64,000 nucleotides of DNA from Methylothermaceae bacteria B42 (GTDB taxonomy: Bacteria; Pseudomonadota; Gammaproteobacteria; Methylococcales; Methylothermaceae). The stretch covers positions 124,001-188,000 of the forward strand of contig LSNW01000014.1 of the NCBI GenBank assembly GCA_001566965.1, given 5' to 3'. Positions 44,680 through 54,967 of this stretch are shown here, one piece after another (positions within the stretch are counted from its first letter, which is position 1; each line of letters opens with the position of its first letter). The position numbers and the translations under genes are program-made. The notes beneath the pieces are model-generated. The model searched no databases, was not told where the DNA came from, and saw only the letters and a program-made list of their open reading frames with translations.

Positions 44680-45006
44680 AGGTGCTTTCCTCTTAAGTTC
44701 AACAATAAGAAATCATGCACAACAATAAGGATTTATAACACGAAAAATGTTACGGCAATGTGACAAGGCGATGGAATTTATCCTGATTGGCATGGAATGC
44801 CGTTGTTTTAATAAACAGAAAGTTTAAAAAAAGAAAATAATCCTCTCCGCTCAGCTTGTATTCATGTTTCTTGTTTCGTGTTAGATTTATTTTTTCTGGG
44901 GGCGTGGTATTTTTTGTCAAAAAACGTTAACTTGCTCGCAACACCTTTTCGGGTGAACGACTAGGATGTCCCATGGATGAAACGAAAAATATGATGGAGG
45001 TTATGG
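44680..45006. other. Divergent control region between pstS and the GH114-type gene
   Basis: The 327-bp gap between two divergent starts must hold both promoters. It contains the candidate Pho box at 44748-44768 near the pstS side, an AT-rich stretch (about 44805-44930) and a GGAGG ribosome site (44996-45000) for the right-hand gene. I saw no recognisable riboswitch. Confidence 0.6.
44748..44768 (-). promoter_or_regulatory. Candidate Pho box
   Basis: Read on the minus strand, CTTGTCACATTG followed by CCGTAACAT gives two 7-bp near-matches to CTGTCAT spaced by 11 bp, the layout of a PhoB site. Each half has two or so mismatches. It lies about 70 bp upstream of the pstS start, a usual place for PhoB control. 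The assignment is by eye. Confidence 0.45.
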
Positions 45007-46773
45007 ATGAAGCAATGGGATCGAAAGCTATGGATGGTGATTGGATTTGTGAGCTTTTTTAGTGGATGCTCATTGGCGGAGGTAAAGGATTTACAAGCAG
45101 TCAGGTGGGGTTCAGAGATCGTTTTCAGAGCTCAATTTAGCCCACAACATTCCCATAAGCAGGTTTTTATCGATGCCGATGGCGATACCTCGACAGGCTA
45201 TCCGGTGGGCGGTATCGGCGCTGATTACTTGATTGAAGATGATTGGTTTTACCGGTATCAGGGAAGGGGCTGGCGCTGGGATTTTATAGCGGAAGTTCCC
45301 ATGTCCGAAAATAATGGTCAATCTGTTTGGCGGGTTCCTGCCAAGCTAATCTTTCCGTCCGGGCCGCTATCAATAATTTTTTCGGGTATCGACGACTGGG
45401 ATTCGCCTGAGCTTTCTTCCGTAATCCGCAGCGGTGAGGCGGTGCTGGTCAGCCATGCGTTGACGCCTTACCAAATGCGAACCCGGCGAGGGAGCGAAAG
45501 CGATCAAGGTTTGGATGCCCTGGCCACTAAGGATCAGTCGGGTACCCAGGATAAGTGGGATGACTATATCGAATTCTATCCCGGTGATAAGGGTTACGCG
45601 GGCCAGTTCTATTTGAGGCTGCCCAAAGAGGTTAAGGCACGGGATATTATTCACCTCAAGGTCGTCACTAATTACCGGGGCGAACGCAAGAAATACCAGC
45701 GCTGGATCTGGAAAATCTATGACTTCAAAGAAAGTCGTTGGCAAATCATAGGAGATAATGGCAGGGCGCCCAATTGGCACTGGAAGTCGTTCACTTTCCC
45801 GGTGAACGGCACCCCCTCTCATTACTTCGCTTCAAACGGCCTCGCTAAACTGCGTTATGAAACCTCAAAAGATGTGGATAACAGCCAGCTGGATTTGCTG
45901 AAACTGGTGGTGGATTCCATTTCTTCAGATACACAAGAAGATTCGCCGCAACCTGATCCAGAAGAAGGCTCAACACCTTCACAACCGGAAAATCCAGGTT
46001 CAGAAGGAAATGATTCAGAACCACCGCAACCGCCCGGACTTCCCGGTGAGTCTTCCCGGTGGATTCCCAGGCCAGGCATGAGTTGGCAATGGCAACTCAG
46101 CGGTAAGATTGAAACTTCTGTCGATGCCGATATCTTTGATGTGGATTTGTTTGATACACCCCGAGAGACCATTGACTTACTCCATGCCAAAGGCAGGAAA
46201 GTAGTCTGTTATTTCAGCGCGGGCACCTATGAGAATTGGCGCCCGGATAAGTCGAAATTTCCTGACGATGTCATTGGCAGACGGTTGGAAGACTGGGAGG
46301 GCGAATCCTGGCTGGATATTCGCCAGATAGATGTATTGCGGCCGATTTTAGCGGCCAGAATGGATTTGGCGAAAGAAAAGCACTGCGACGGTGTGGAGCC
46401 CGACAACGTTGATGGTTACGACAATAAAACTGGTTTTCCCTTAAAAGCCGAAGACCAAATCCGCTTCAACCGGATGTTGGCGGAAGAAGCCCATAAACGG
46501 GGGCTGCCCATTGCGCTTAAAAATGCCCTGGGATTGATAGAAGCGTTGGAAGGCCACTTTGATTGGGCGCTTAACGAGCAATGTTTCCAATACGATGAAT
46601 GTGAAATGTTGCAGCCCTTTCTGGATGCGGGCAAGGCAGTATTGGGCGTTTCCTATGTGAGTAAAGGCAAGGCTGGTAAGATCTGCCGCAAGGCCAATCA
46701 AATGGGTTTCAGCTGGTTGATCAAAAGGTGGGATCTGGATGCCTGGCGGATGGATTGCCGGAATTATGATTAA
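45007..46773 (+). CDS. Secreted GH114-type endo-alpha-1,4-polygalactosaminidase-like protein
   Basis: The product is 588 residues from an ATG with GGAGG 6 bp upstream. A signal sequence ends at FFSGCS (Cys21), which may be lipidated although the lipobox is atypical. Residues 25-300 are beta-rich with two possible carbohydrate-binding modules (FIDADGDTSTGYPVGG; DDYIEFYPGDKGYAGQFYLRLP). A Pro/Glu/Ser-rich linker (about 305-345) leads to a GH114 domain (about 346-588): VVCYFSAGTYENWRPD, FPDDVIGRRLEDWEGESWLDIRQ, GVEPDNVDGYD with the key acidic residues, and WALNEQCFQYDEC. GH114 enzymes cut alpha-1,4-galactosamine polymers. It probably trims the cell's own or a competitor's polysaccharide. It stands divergent to pstS. 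Confidence 0.82.
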   Translation: MKQWDRKLWMVIGFVSFFSGCSLAEVKDLQAVRWGSEIVFRAQFSPQHSHKQVFIDADGDTSTGYPVGGIGADYLIEDDWFYRYQGRGWRWDFIAEVPMSENNGQSVWRVPAKLIFPSGPLSIIFSGIDDWDSPELSSVIRSGEAVLVSHALTPYQMRTRRGSESDQGLDALATKDQSGTQDKWDDYIEFYPGDKGYAGQFYLRLPKEVKARDIIHLKVVTNYRGERKKYQRWIWKIYDFKESRWQIIGDNGRAPNWHWKSFTFPVNGTPSHYFASNGLAKLRYETSKDVDNSQLDLLKLVVDSISSDTQEDSPQPDPEEGSTPSQPENPGSEGNDSEPPQPPGLPGESSRWIPRPGMSWQWQLSGKIETSVDADIFDVDLFDTPRETIDLLHAKGRKVVCYFSAGTYENWRPDKSKFPDDVIGRRLEDWEGESWLDIRQIDVLRPILAARMDLAKEKHCDGVEPDNVDGYDNKTGFPLKAEDQIRFNRMLAEEAHKRGLPIALKNALGLIEALEGHFDWALNEQCFQYDECEMLQPFLDAGKAVLGVSYVSKGKAGKICRKANQMGFSWLIKRWDLDAWRMDCRNYD

Positions 46774-46847
46774 AAGCCCATCCCTGCATCACAGAGGCTG
46801 CCGCCTTATGTTCAGACTTGTAGCCTCCATGTGGCTATCCAATTGAG

Positions 46848-46896
46848 GTAGGGTGCGCTTTGCGCACCATGGGTTGGTGTATGGAATGCACCCTAC
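46848..46896. repeat. 49-bp REP-like repeat, copy 2
   Basis: GTAGGGTGCGCTTTGCGCACC, a short spacer and GGTGTATGGAATGCACCCTAC form two nested palindromes; the whole unit is the reverse complement of the copy at 28086-28134. It fills much of the 130-bp gap between the convergent GH114-type and PsiE-like genes. Confidence 0.87.
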
Positions 46897-46903
46897 TGGT
46901 GGA

Positions 46904-47365
46904 CTATTCAGCAGGCTCATTTCCCTTAATGGATTTGGCGATGACTCTTTCCCGTTGATAAACCAGCACCGCGGAGGTCCGCAAAGCAGCCAGCACCAAC
47001 AGTAATGCGCTGAGGGAAAGAATCAATTCCACCGTCAATTGCTGCCTGAAAAGCCCGATCATGATGTCCCTGAGCACGGAAACGATCGCGGCGTCGGTAA
47101 TGAAAGTCAGCCGCAGCCGGTGGACATGGAAATATTCCGCGAGGGAACGGGACAGTTCTATCAACACGAACAGCGACAGCACATCGGTAATCAAATCAAT
47201 GTAACTGCCTGTTACCGTGCCTTGTTGAAGCAGGGGGTAGAGGTGCAGGAAAAGTTTGCCGGTACCCAGCAAAATAGCCAGGGACAAAAAACCCAGCATG
47301 AGGGCGAAAATAATATCGGTAAAGCGAAAAAAATAGCGCAGGGCTATTTGACTGAATCCCTTCAA
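46904..47365 (-). CDS. PsiE-like (phosphate-starvation-inducible family) membrane protein
   Basis: The 153 residues have four hydrophobic segments (about 15-37, 50-72, 90-108, 113-135). TDIIFALMLGFLSLAILLGTG and ITDVLSLFVLIELSRSLAEYFHVHRLRLTFITDAAIVSVLRDIMIGL match the PsiE fold. PsiE is induced by phosphate starvation in E. coli but its biochemistry is unknown. It follows pepN with a 4-bp overlap (ATGA), so it is translated after pepN. Its closeness to the pst genes is suggestive but it is on a different transcript. Confidence 0.78.
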   Translation of the reverse strand: MKGFSQIALRYFFRFTDIIFALMLGFLSLAILLGTGKLFLHLYPLLQQGTVTGSYIDLITDVLSLFVLIELSRSLAEYFHVHRLRLTFITDAAIVSVLRDIMIGLFRQQLTVELILSLSALLLVLAALRTSAVLVYQRERVIAKSIKGNEPAE

Positions 47366-50004
47366 CCTTCCAACGCCTTGTCCACAATTTCAAACAAATC
47401 TCTCGACAACTCGGGCGCCTGGCGAATCCTTTGCAATTGTTCCCGCATGAGCTGTTGACGGGTTGGATCATAGCGTTGCCAGGATGCCAGCGGTGTTGCC
47501 AGGCGGGCGGCGACTTGGGGATTGATGCGATCGAGCTTGAGCAGGTAATCAGTGAATAGCCGGTAGCCGCTGCCGTCAATAGCGTGAAAGTGAATCGGGT
47601 TTTGGCGGGAGAAAACCCCTAGAACCGCCCGCACCCGATTGGGGTTTTTCAGATCAAAATCTCGGTGGGCAAGCAGTGTCTTAATCCGCGCCAATGCGCC
47701 AGGCAAGGGAGAGCCTGCTTGGATGGCAAACCACTTGTCAATGACCAGCGCCTCATCTCGCCATTGTTGATAAAAGCTTTCCAGGCAGGTTTCTTGCTGG
47801 GGATGAGGATGATGGGCGATGGACTTGAGGGCTGCCAGTTGATCGGTCATATTTCTAGCCTGCTGAAACTGCGCCAAGGCAAGCTGCTGGGTCGCCGGGG
47901 TAGCTAATGTGGCCAGATAACCCAAACAGGCGTTTTTGAGCCGCCTGCGGCCTATGGCAACCGCATCGGTATGCAAGGCTTGCTCCGGTGAGTGATGGTT
48001 TTGGTAACAGCTGAGAAAATCCTCTTCCAGCATCTTTGCAAGAAATTGCCGGGTGCCTTCGCGGGAATGGAAAATACCTTCCACATCAATCACTTCCATT
48101 TGCTCCGCCAGATAGTCATATTCCGGCAGCGTCAACAGTAATGCAGTGTAGGACAGATCGTCCAGGGGGGATTGAAGGAGCAATTGCCTGCCTTCCACCA
48201 GACGTGGATCTTTTGCCGGTTGGCGTTGACCTACTTGTTGCAAAATCAATTGCGAGGCCAAAATTTGGCCGGCATCCCAACGATTAAAAGTATCGGTGTC
48301 ATGACGCCAGAGGAAATACCAGTCTTCCAAAGGACGCTGCATATGCAGTTTAACCGGCGCGGAAAAGCCACGCAGTATCGATACGACCGGGAATTTGGGG
48401 ATATTGATGAATTGAAAGGATTGTTCCGGTTCGGTCAACGTCAATACCCGGCAGGTGCCGCCTGCGGTTTGTTCGCCGGCTAATTGCAGGGGAATTTCCA
48501 TGCCATCCGGATCGAGCAAGCCCAAACGCAGGGGAATGGGCAGAGGTTTTTTGTGGGGCTGGCCCGGCGTGGGCGGGCAGGATTGCCGGCAATAAAGGGT
48601 CAGAGTTTGAGTTTCTGAATCGTAATTGGTGTCGATGGATACATTGGGCGTGCCGGCTTGAGTGTACCAGCGCATGAACTGGGATAGATCGGTTTGGTTG
48701 GCGTCCGCCATCGCCTGCACGAAATCCTCGCAAGTAATCGCGTGGCCGTCATGACGCTCGAAATAAAGGTCCATGCCTCGGCGAAAGCCTGCTTCGCCTA
48801 GGAGGGTATGGAGCAGCCGCACCACTTCGGCGCCTTTTTCATATACCGTCATGGTATAGAAGTTGTTGATTTCCAGATAGGAATCGGGACGCACGGGATG
48901 GGCCAGGGGGCCTTCGTCTTCGGGAAATTGACGGGTGCGCAAAAGATTGACGTCCTCAATCCGGCGTACCGCGGGCGAACCCTCATCGGCGCTGAATTGC
49001 TGTTCGCGGAAGACGGTGAGCCCTTCCTTCAAGCTCAATTGAAACCAGTCGCGGAGGGTGATCCGGTTGCCGGTCCAGTTGTGGAAGTATTCGTGGCCCA
49101 CCACCGCCAGAATATGTTCATAATCGTCATCGGTGGCGGTTTCGGGCCGGGCCAATATGTATTGGGTATTGAAAAGGTTGAGGCCCTTGTTTTCCATGGC
49201 TCCCATGTTGAAATGGCTGACCGCGACGATCATGTAACGGTCCAGGTCATATTCACGGCCGTATTTAAGTTCGTCCCAGCGCATGGCCCGTTTGAGGCTG
49301 TCCATGGCATGGGCACATTTGTTCAGATCCTGGCTTTCCACGTAGATTTCCAGGAGAGCCTCGCGCCCGGACTGGGTGGTAAAGGTATCGGTGACTTTTT
49401 CCAGATCGCCCGCCACCAGGGCGAATAGATAACTGGGTTTGGGAAAAGGATCGTGCCAGAGGGCGTAATGCCTGCCATCTTCCAGATCGCCTTGTTTCTC
49501 AAGATTGCCGTTGGCCAGCAGCACCGGATAGCGTTTTTTATCCGCCCGCAGGGTGACGGTATAACGGGCCATCACATCGGGGCGGTCTGGGAAAAAGGTG
49601 ATTCGGCGGAAACCTTCCGCCTCGCACTGGGTGCAAAGAATATCATGGGAAACGTAAAGCCCTTCCAGGCGAGTGTTCTCCCGGGGGTGAATAACGACTT
49701 CGGTTTCCAGAACAAATTGCTCGGGAACATCGGGTATCACCAGTTTCTCGTCTTCCTGACGATATTGCTGGCCGGTCAACGCCTTGCCATTCATTTTGAT
49801 GGTGTGTAGTTGCAAGTCCTCACCATTGAGCTCGAGTGGGGGATTTTTTTCTTGGAGCGCGGGGCTGCGGCGTAGAGACAGTAGACTATGGACTCTGGTA
49901 TCAACAGGGTCCAGATCAAAGGTTAGCTTTACCTCATCCACCAAATAGGCGGGCGGGTGGTAATCTTTCAGGTGAATGGGTTTTGCAGTCACTTCACGAG
50001 TCAT
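47362..50004 (-). CDS. pepN: Aminopeptidase N
   Basis: This is a cytoplasmic M1 zinc aminopeptidase of broad specificity. I choose the ATG at 50004 (880 residues), preceded by GGAGGG, over an in-frame TTG at 50019. The exopeptidase motif GAMEN (about 268-272) and HEYFHNW with the downstream Glu in LKEGLTVFRE (about 300-325) give the full HEXXH-x18-E zinc site. VRPDSYLEINNFYTMTVYEKGAEVVR carries the catalytic Tyr. The C-terminal DUF3458-type helical region is complete (LDRINPQVAARLATPLASWQRYDPTRQ near the end). It overlaps the DUF423 gene upstream by 11 bp and the PsiE-like gene downstream by 4 bp. Confidence 0.96.
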   Translation of the reverse strand: MTREVTAKPIHLKDYHPPAYLVDEVKLTFDLDPVDTRVHSLLSLRRSPALQEKNPPLELNGEDLQLHTIKMNGKALTGQQYRQEDEKLVIPDVPEQFVLETEVVIHPRENTRLEGLYVSHDILCTQCEAEGFRRITFFPDRPDVMARYTVTLRADKKRYPVLLANGNLEKQGDLEDGRHYALWHDPFPKPSYLFALVAGDLEKVTDTFTTQSGREALLEIYVESQDLNKCAHAMDSLKRAMRWDELKYGREYDLDRYMIVAVSHFNMGAMENKGLNLFNTQYILARPETATDDDYEHILAVVGHEYFHNWTGNRITLRDWFQLSLKEGLTVFREQQFSADEGSPAVRRIEDVNLLRTRQFPEDEGPLAHPVRPDSYLEINNFYTMTVYEKGAEVVRLLHTLLGEAGFRRGMDLYFERHDGHAITCEDFVQAMADANQTDLSQFMRWYTQAGTPNVSIDTNYDSETQTLTLYCRQSCPPTPGQPHKKPLPIPLRLGLLDPDGMEIPLQLAGEQTAGGTCRVLTLTEPEQSFQFINIPKFPVVSILRGFSAPVKLHMQRPLEDWYFLWRHDTDTFNRWDAGQILASQLILQQVGQRQPAKDPRLVEGRQLLLQSPLDDLSYTALLLTLPEYDYLAEQMEVIDVEGIFHSREGTRQFLAKMLEEDFLSCYQNHHSPEQALHTDAVAIGRRRLKNACLGYLATLATPATQQLALAQFQQARNMTDQLAALKSIAHHPHPQQETCLESFYQQWRDEALVIDKWFAIQAGSPLPGALARIKTLLAHRDFDLKNPNRVRAVLGVFSRQNPIHFHAIDGSGYRLFTDYLLKLDRINPQVAARLATPLASWQRYDPTRQQLMREQLQRIRQAPELSRDLFEIVDKALEG

Positions 50005-50365
50005 GGTCCCTCCAAGCACTATAGGCCAGTAACCCCCAGGCCGCTATAAATGCCAGGCCGCCCAATGGGGTAATCATTCCCAGCCAGCCGAAGCCAGTCA
50101 ATACCAGCAGATACAAACTGCCGCTGAATAAAACAATGCCGGCAATCATCAACCGGGCGCTCCAATGCCAAGCGGCGGAAGGCCGGGAGTAAAGGGCGAT
50201 TAATCCCAGCCCCAGCCCGTGCCACATCTGGTAATTTACCGCAGTATGCCAAACCGAGAGCATGTTGGGGGTTAAAGTCGCTTTCAGAGCGTGAGCGCCA
50301 AAGGCACCCGTGACAACTGCCAATCCGGCAAATAGTGCCGCAAGGGCAAACAAACGGCTATTCAT
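49994..50365 (-). CDS. DUF423 family membrane protein
   Basis: The ATG at 50365 gives 123 residues with four hydrophobic helices. FALAALFAGLAVVTGAFGAHALK near the start, WHTAVNYQMWHGLGLG, and LMIAGIVLFSGSLYLLVLTG with ITPLGGLAFIAAWGLLAYSA are the defining DUF423 blocks (the E. coli example is YgdD). Function is unknown. It lies between the NnrU-like gene and pepN, overlapping pepN by 11 bp, so co-transcription is likely. Confidence 0.9.
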   Translation of the reverse strand: MNSRLFALAALFAGLAVVTGAFGAHALKATLTPNMLSVWHTAVNYQMWHGLGLGLIALYSRPSAAWHWSARLMIAGIVLFSGSLYLLVLTGFGWLGMITPLGGLAFIAAWGLLAYSAWRDHDS

Positions 50366-50369
50366 CCTA

Positions 50370-51050
50370 TTACCCAAGGGGCGAGACGCCAAATAACTTG
50401 GCATGGCCGTGTAAAAAACCAGCATAAAGCACCAAAGCCAGAACAATCCGCCACCAGCCCAGTTCTTGCCAATTCAACTGCTGGCGCTTTTCCAGAATCG
50501 CCTGAAACGGAATTCGGGAGGTTTTGGCGACAAATTCCTGCCATGCATCACCGTATTGTTGTTCGCGTTTTTTATCTATCAAATAGGTTCCGAAGACCGC
50601 CAGTATCAAAAAGGTGCTAAAAAAGATCAATGCCGCCAGATCGCCATTGGCGAGCAGATGCAGCAGAGCCCACAAGGCAATGCCCCAAAGCATGGGGTGA
50701 CGGGTAATCCGAAGAACCCCGCCAGGTTCGATATGAGCTTGTAAAGTCTCTTCCTGGCCCAAGCGAGTGGGGTTTTTGGTGGTAAGTCCGGCAATAATGA
50801 AGAAAAACGCCAATGGCATCAAAAGCACTGCCAGATATCTAAATACAGCAGGCTGTCCCCACAGGGCAACGTAGGGAGCCTGGCGCCAGGCATAGACCAG
50901 CCAGATGATTCCGAGTAACGCCAAGCTGGCAAAGGCGATACGATAAGGGATTGGGCCGATTCTATCTATGATTTTTTGACGCAAAGGCGTTGCGGCAATA
51001 CCAAAATGCAGCCCCAGAAAAAAAAGGGAAGCCAAGGTTAATTGCAACAT
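50370..51050 (-). CDS. NnrU family membrane protein
   Basis: The 226-residue protein has about six hydrophobic helices. LGLHFGIAATPLRQKIIDRIGPIPYRIAFASLALLGIIWL at the start and ITRHPMLWGIALWALLHLLANGDLAALIFF in the middle match NnrU, a membrane family first linked to nitric oxide and nitrite metabolism and related to isoprenylcysteine methyltransferase-like folds. No nitrogen oxide reductase is encoded nearby, so its role here is open. It is 4 bp from the DUF423 gene. Confidence 0.85.
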   Translation of the reverse strand: MLQLTLASLFFLGLHFGIAATPLRQKIIDRIGPIPYRIAFASLALLGIIWLVYAWRQAPYVALWGQPAVFRYLAVLLMPLAFFFIIAGLTTKNPTRLGQEETLQAHIEPGGVLRITRHPMLWGIALWALLHLLANGDLAALIFFSTFLILAVFGTYLIDKKREQQYGDAWQEFVAKTSRIPFQAILEKRQQLNWQELGWWRIVLALVLYAGFLHGHAKLFGVSPLG

Positions 51051-51069
51051 TTTTATTTCCTCCCGTGAA

Positions 51070-51588
51070 TTATTGTTCCTGCAACCTCGGTATCAACTCT
51101 ACCAGATTACAAGGCCGGGTGCGGTAATCCAATTGGGCTTGAATAATATTATCCCAAGCCGTGGCGCAGGCGTTGCGCGAGCCGGGCAAACAGAAAATGT
51201 ACGTGCCATTGGCGACTCCCGCAATGGCACGGGACTGAATGGTGGAAGCGCCGATTTCCTGATAGGAGATACTGCGGAAGACTTCGCCAAAGCCGTCCAG
51301 GGTTTTATCCAAGAGTGGCATGATAGCCTCAGGCGTGCCGTCACGACCCGTGACCCCGGTGCCCCCGGTGGTCAACACCACTTGAACTTCGGGGTTGGCA
51401 ATCCAAACGGACACCACAATGCGGATCTGGTAAATGTTGTCAGGAACGATGATTTTATCGGCCACCCGGTGCCCGGCTTTTCGAATCCGATCGCATAAGA
51501 GCTTGCCGGAACTGTCGGTTTCTTCGGTGCGGGTATCGGAAACCGTCAGCACCGCAACGTCAAGAGGGATGAAAGGTCGTTTGGACAT
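51070..51588 (-). CDS. moaB: Molybdenum cofactor biosynthesis protein B
   Basis: The protein has 172 residues, normal for MoaB/MogA. It begins with FIPLDVAVLTVSDTRT and has the molybdopterin-binding loop VVLTTGGTGVTGRDGTPEAI (about 89-108), followed by GFGEVFRSISYQEIGASTIQSRAIAG and IFCLPGSRNACATAWDNII. MoaB-type proteins adenylylate molybdopterin or, in E. coli, assist the pathway. It is 19 bp upstream of the NnrU-like gene, so the two may be transcribed together. Confidence 0.94.
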   Translation of the reverse strand: MSKRPFIPLDVAVLTVSDTRTEETDSSGKLLCDRIRKAGHRVADKIIVPDNIYQIRIVVSVWIANPEVQVVLTTGGTGVTGRDGTPEAIMPLLDKTLDGFGEVFRSISYQEIGASTIQSRAIAGVANGTYIFCLPGSRNACATAWDNIIQAQLDYRTRPCNLVELIPRLQEQ

Positions 51589-51621
51589 AATAGGAGATTG
51601 GCAGTTGTCAAAGGAAAGAGT

Positions 51622-51912
51622 ATGCTACGGAAAAAATTTCCATGGCAAGTAGAATCTTCAGAAATTATGGCGCGAGTATTTCAAATCCCCCTCAACGAAC
51701 ACCCGGAAATTCTCCTAAACAAAGCCCAGCAAATGGCGCTGGCCAATCAAGTCCATTTTATCGCTGATCAGGTGGAAGGCCATTTTTCAGGCAAAGGGCT
51801 GGAAGGCACTTACCGTTTCGAAAATGAAATGATAATCGTCAATGTTGCTAAAAAACCACCATTTATTACCTGGAATATGGTGGAGAAGATGTTGCAGAAG
51901 TTTTTTGCATAA
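51622..51912 (+). CDS. Small unknown protein, weakly like PHA-granule-region proteins
   Basis: I use the ATG at 51622 (96 residues), preceded by AAAGGAAAG; the ATG at 51667 would give 81. The second half has an alternating strand and helix pattern: IPLNEHPEILLNKAQQMALANQVHF, GHFSGKGLEGTYRFENEMIIVNVAKKPPFITWNMVEKMLQKFF. This resembles the small PHA-system/polyhydroxyalkanoate granule-associated family in layout only. It is divergent from moaB across 33 bp. The function is not known. Confidence 0.6.
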   Translation: MLRKKFPWQVESSEIMARVFQIPLNEHPEILLNKAQQMALANQVHFIADQVEGHFSGKGLEGTYRFENEMIIVNVAKKPPFITWNMVEKMLQKFFA

Positions 51913-51916
51913 ATGT

Positions 51917-51998
51917 TCACCGCAGAGACGTAGAGTTTAAAGAAACCGGGCTTAGCCTAAAATTAATTTTCTCTATGCTCTCCGTATCTCTGCGGTGA
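51917..51998. repeat. 82-bp inverted repeat downstream of thiC
   Basis: TCACCGCAGAGA (51917-51928) and TCTCTGCGGTGA (51987-51998) pair perfectly, and the match continues inward imperfectly. The pair brackets an AT-rich centre with the small palindrome AAAATTAATTTT. It lies just after the thiC stop codon and could form its 3' hairpin, but the absence of a T-run argues against a simple terminator. It looks like a dispersed palindromic repeat. Confidence 0.75.
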
Positions 51999-52002
51999 GA
52001 CC

Positions 52003-53978
<1,976 letters not shown>

Positions 53979-54205
53979 CCATTTATGGTAAAAGCTAAAG
54001 CATCGGCTGCAGTTTTGCAAGCGCAATTCATAGAGAAATACTCGGGAATTTTGTCCTTGGCAGATTAGGATAGATGATATTCCCGGGTTCCAGATAGATT
54101 CTCTGATGAGAGATTTCTCCTTATGTATTTTGTTGATTGGGTAATGATGCTACAATCCACCCATCAAAGAGAACCACTTGCACACTTAGTGCCTTATCCA
54201 GCCCA

Positions 54206-54943
54206 ATGACTGCAGACTCTGCCGAACAGAAGCGCTCTCCTGTTGTAGAAATCAAGGGGGGCTCTGTCACTCTGCCGATCGTCAAGTTGTTGGGTACGGA
54301 TATCACAGCAATCGTTACCCAGCTCAAGCAAAGAGTAAAGCAGTCCCCTGACTTTTTCCGCAGCGCTCCGGTAATGATAGATGCGACAGCGTTGGAAGAA
54401 GACGCCTTAATTGATTTAGCGGCCTTGGTGGAGCATTTGCGGGGATTTGAGATGGTGCCCATGGGTATTCGTGGGGGCGGGCCGGATTTGCGGGAGGTCG
54501 CGACATCTTTGAAGCTAGCCTTACTCAGTCAGTCATCGGCGCCGGAAGTTCAGCCGCAAAAACCGCCATCTCCCAGACCTGAAAAAAAAGCGCCTAAGCC
54601 TGTGGCTTCTGTGCCGGCCACTTCGTTATTGATCGACCAACCGGTACGTTCCGGGCAACGGGTTTACGCCAGAAACTGCGATCTCATCGTCACCGCTCCG
54701 GTAAGTTACGGTGCGGAAATTATCGCCGATGGCCATATCCATGTATATGACACTTTGCGGGGGAGAGCGCTAGCGGGGGTGCAAGGCGATACTCATTGCC
54801 GGATTTTTTGTCACGATTTACAAGCAGAATTAATATCCATTGCAGGCCACTACCGCATTAGCGAGGACCTGGATGAAAAAGTCCAGGGCAGGCCAGTACA
54901 GATTCGCCTGCAGGATACCACTTTGATCATTGATGAAATTTGA
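54206..54943 (+). CDS. minC: Septum site-determining protein MinC
   Basis: MinC inhibits FtsZ assembly away from mid-cell. The ATG at 54206 gives 245 residues; an upstream in-frame start at 54137 would add 23 poorly conserved residues. The N-terminal domain (about 10-110: VEIKGGSVTLPIVKLL, VMIDATALEEDALIDLAALVEHLRG, MGIRGGGPDLREVA) leads into a Pro/Lys-rich linker (about 118-140). The C-terminal beta-helix domain (about 145-245) carries RSGQRVYARNCDLIV, VSYGAEIIADGHIHVYDTLRGRALAGVQGD and the ISIAGHYR patch that binds MinD. minD follows after 24 bp. Confidence 0.96.
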   Translation: MTADSAEQKRSPVVEIKGGSVTLPIVKLLGTDITAIVTQLKQRVKQSPDFFRSAPVMIDATALEEDALIDLAALVEHLRGFEMVPMGIRGGGPDLREVATSLKLALLSQSSAPEVQPQKPPSPRPEKKAPKPVASVPATSLLIDQPVRSGQRVYARNCDLIVTAPVSYGAEIIADGHIHVYDTLRGRALAGVQGDTHCRIFCHDLQAELISIAGHYRISEDLDEKVQGRPVQIRLQDTTLIIDEI

Positions 54944-54967
54944 AGATAGAGAGTAGGAGGGACATTT

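Noticed and set aside
44830-45000. Possible riboswitch before the GH114-type gene
   Set aside because: Only a weak CACC/GGTG hairpin is visible; no conserved riboswitch core could be recognised.
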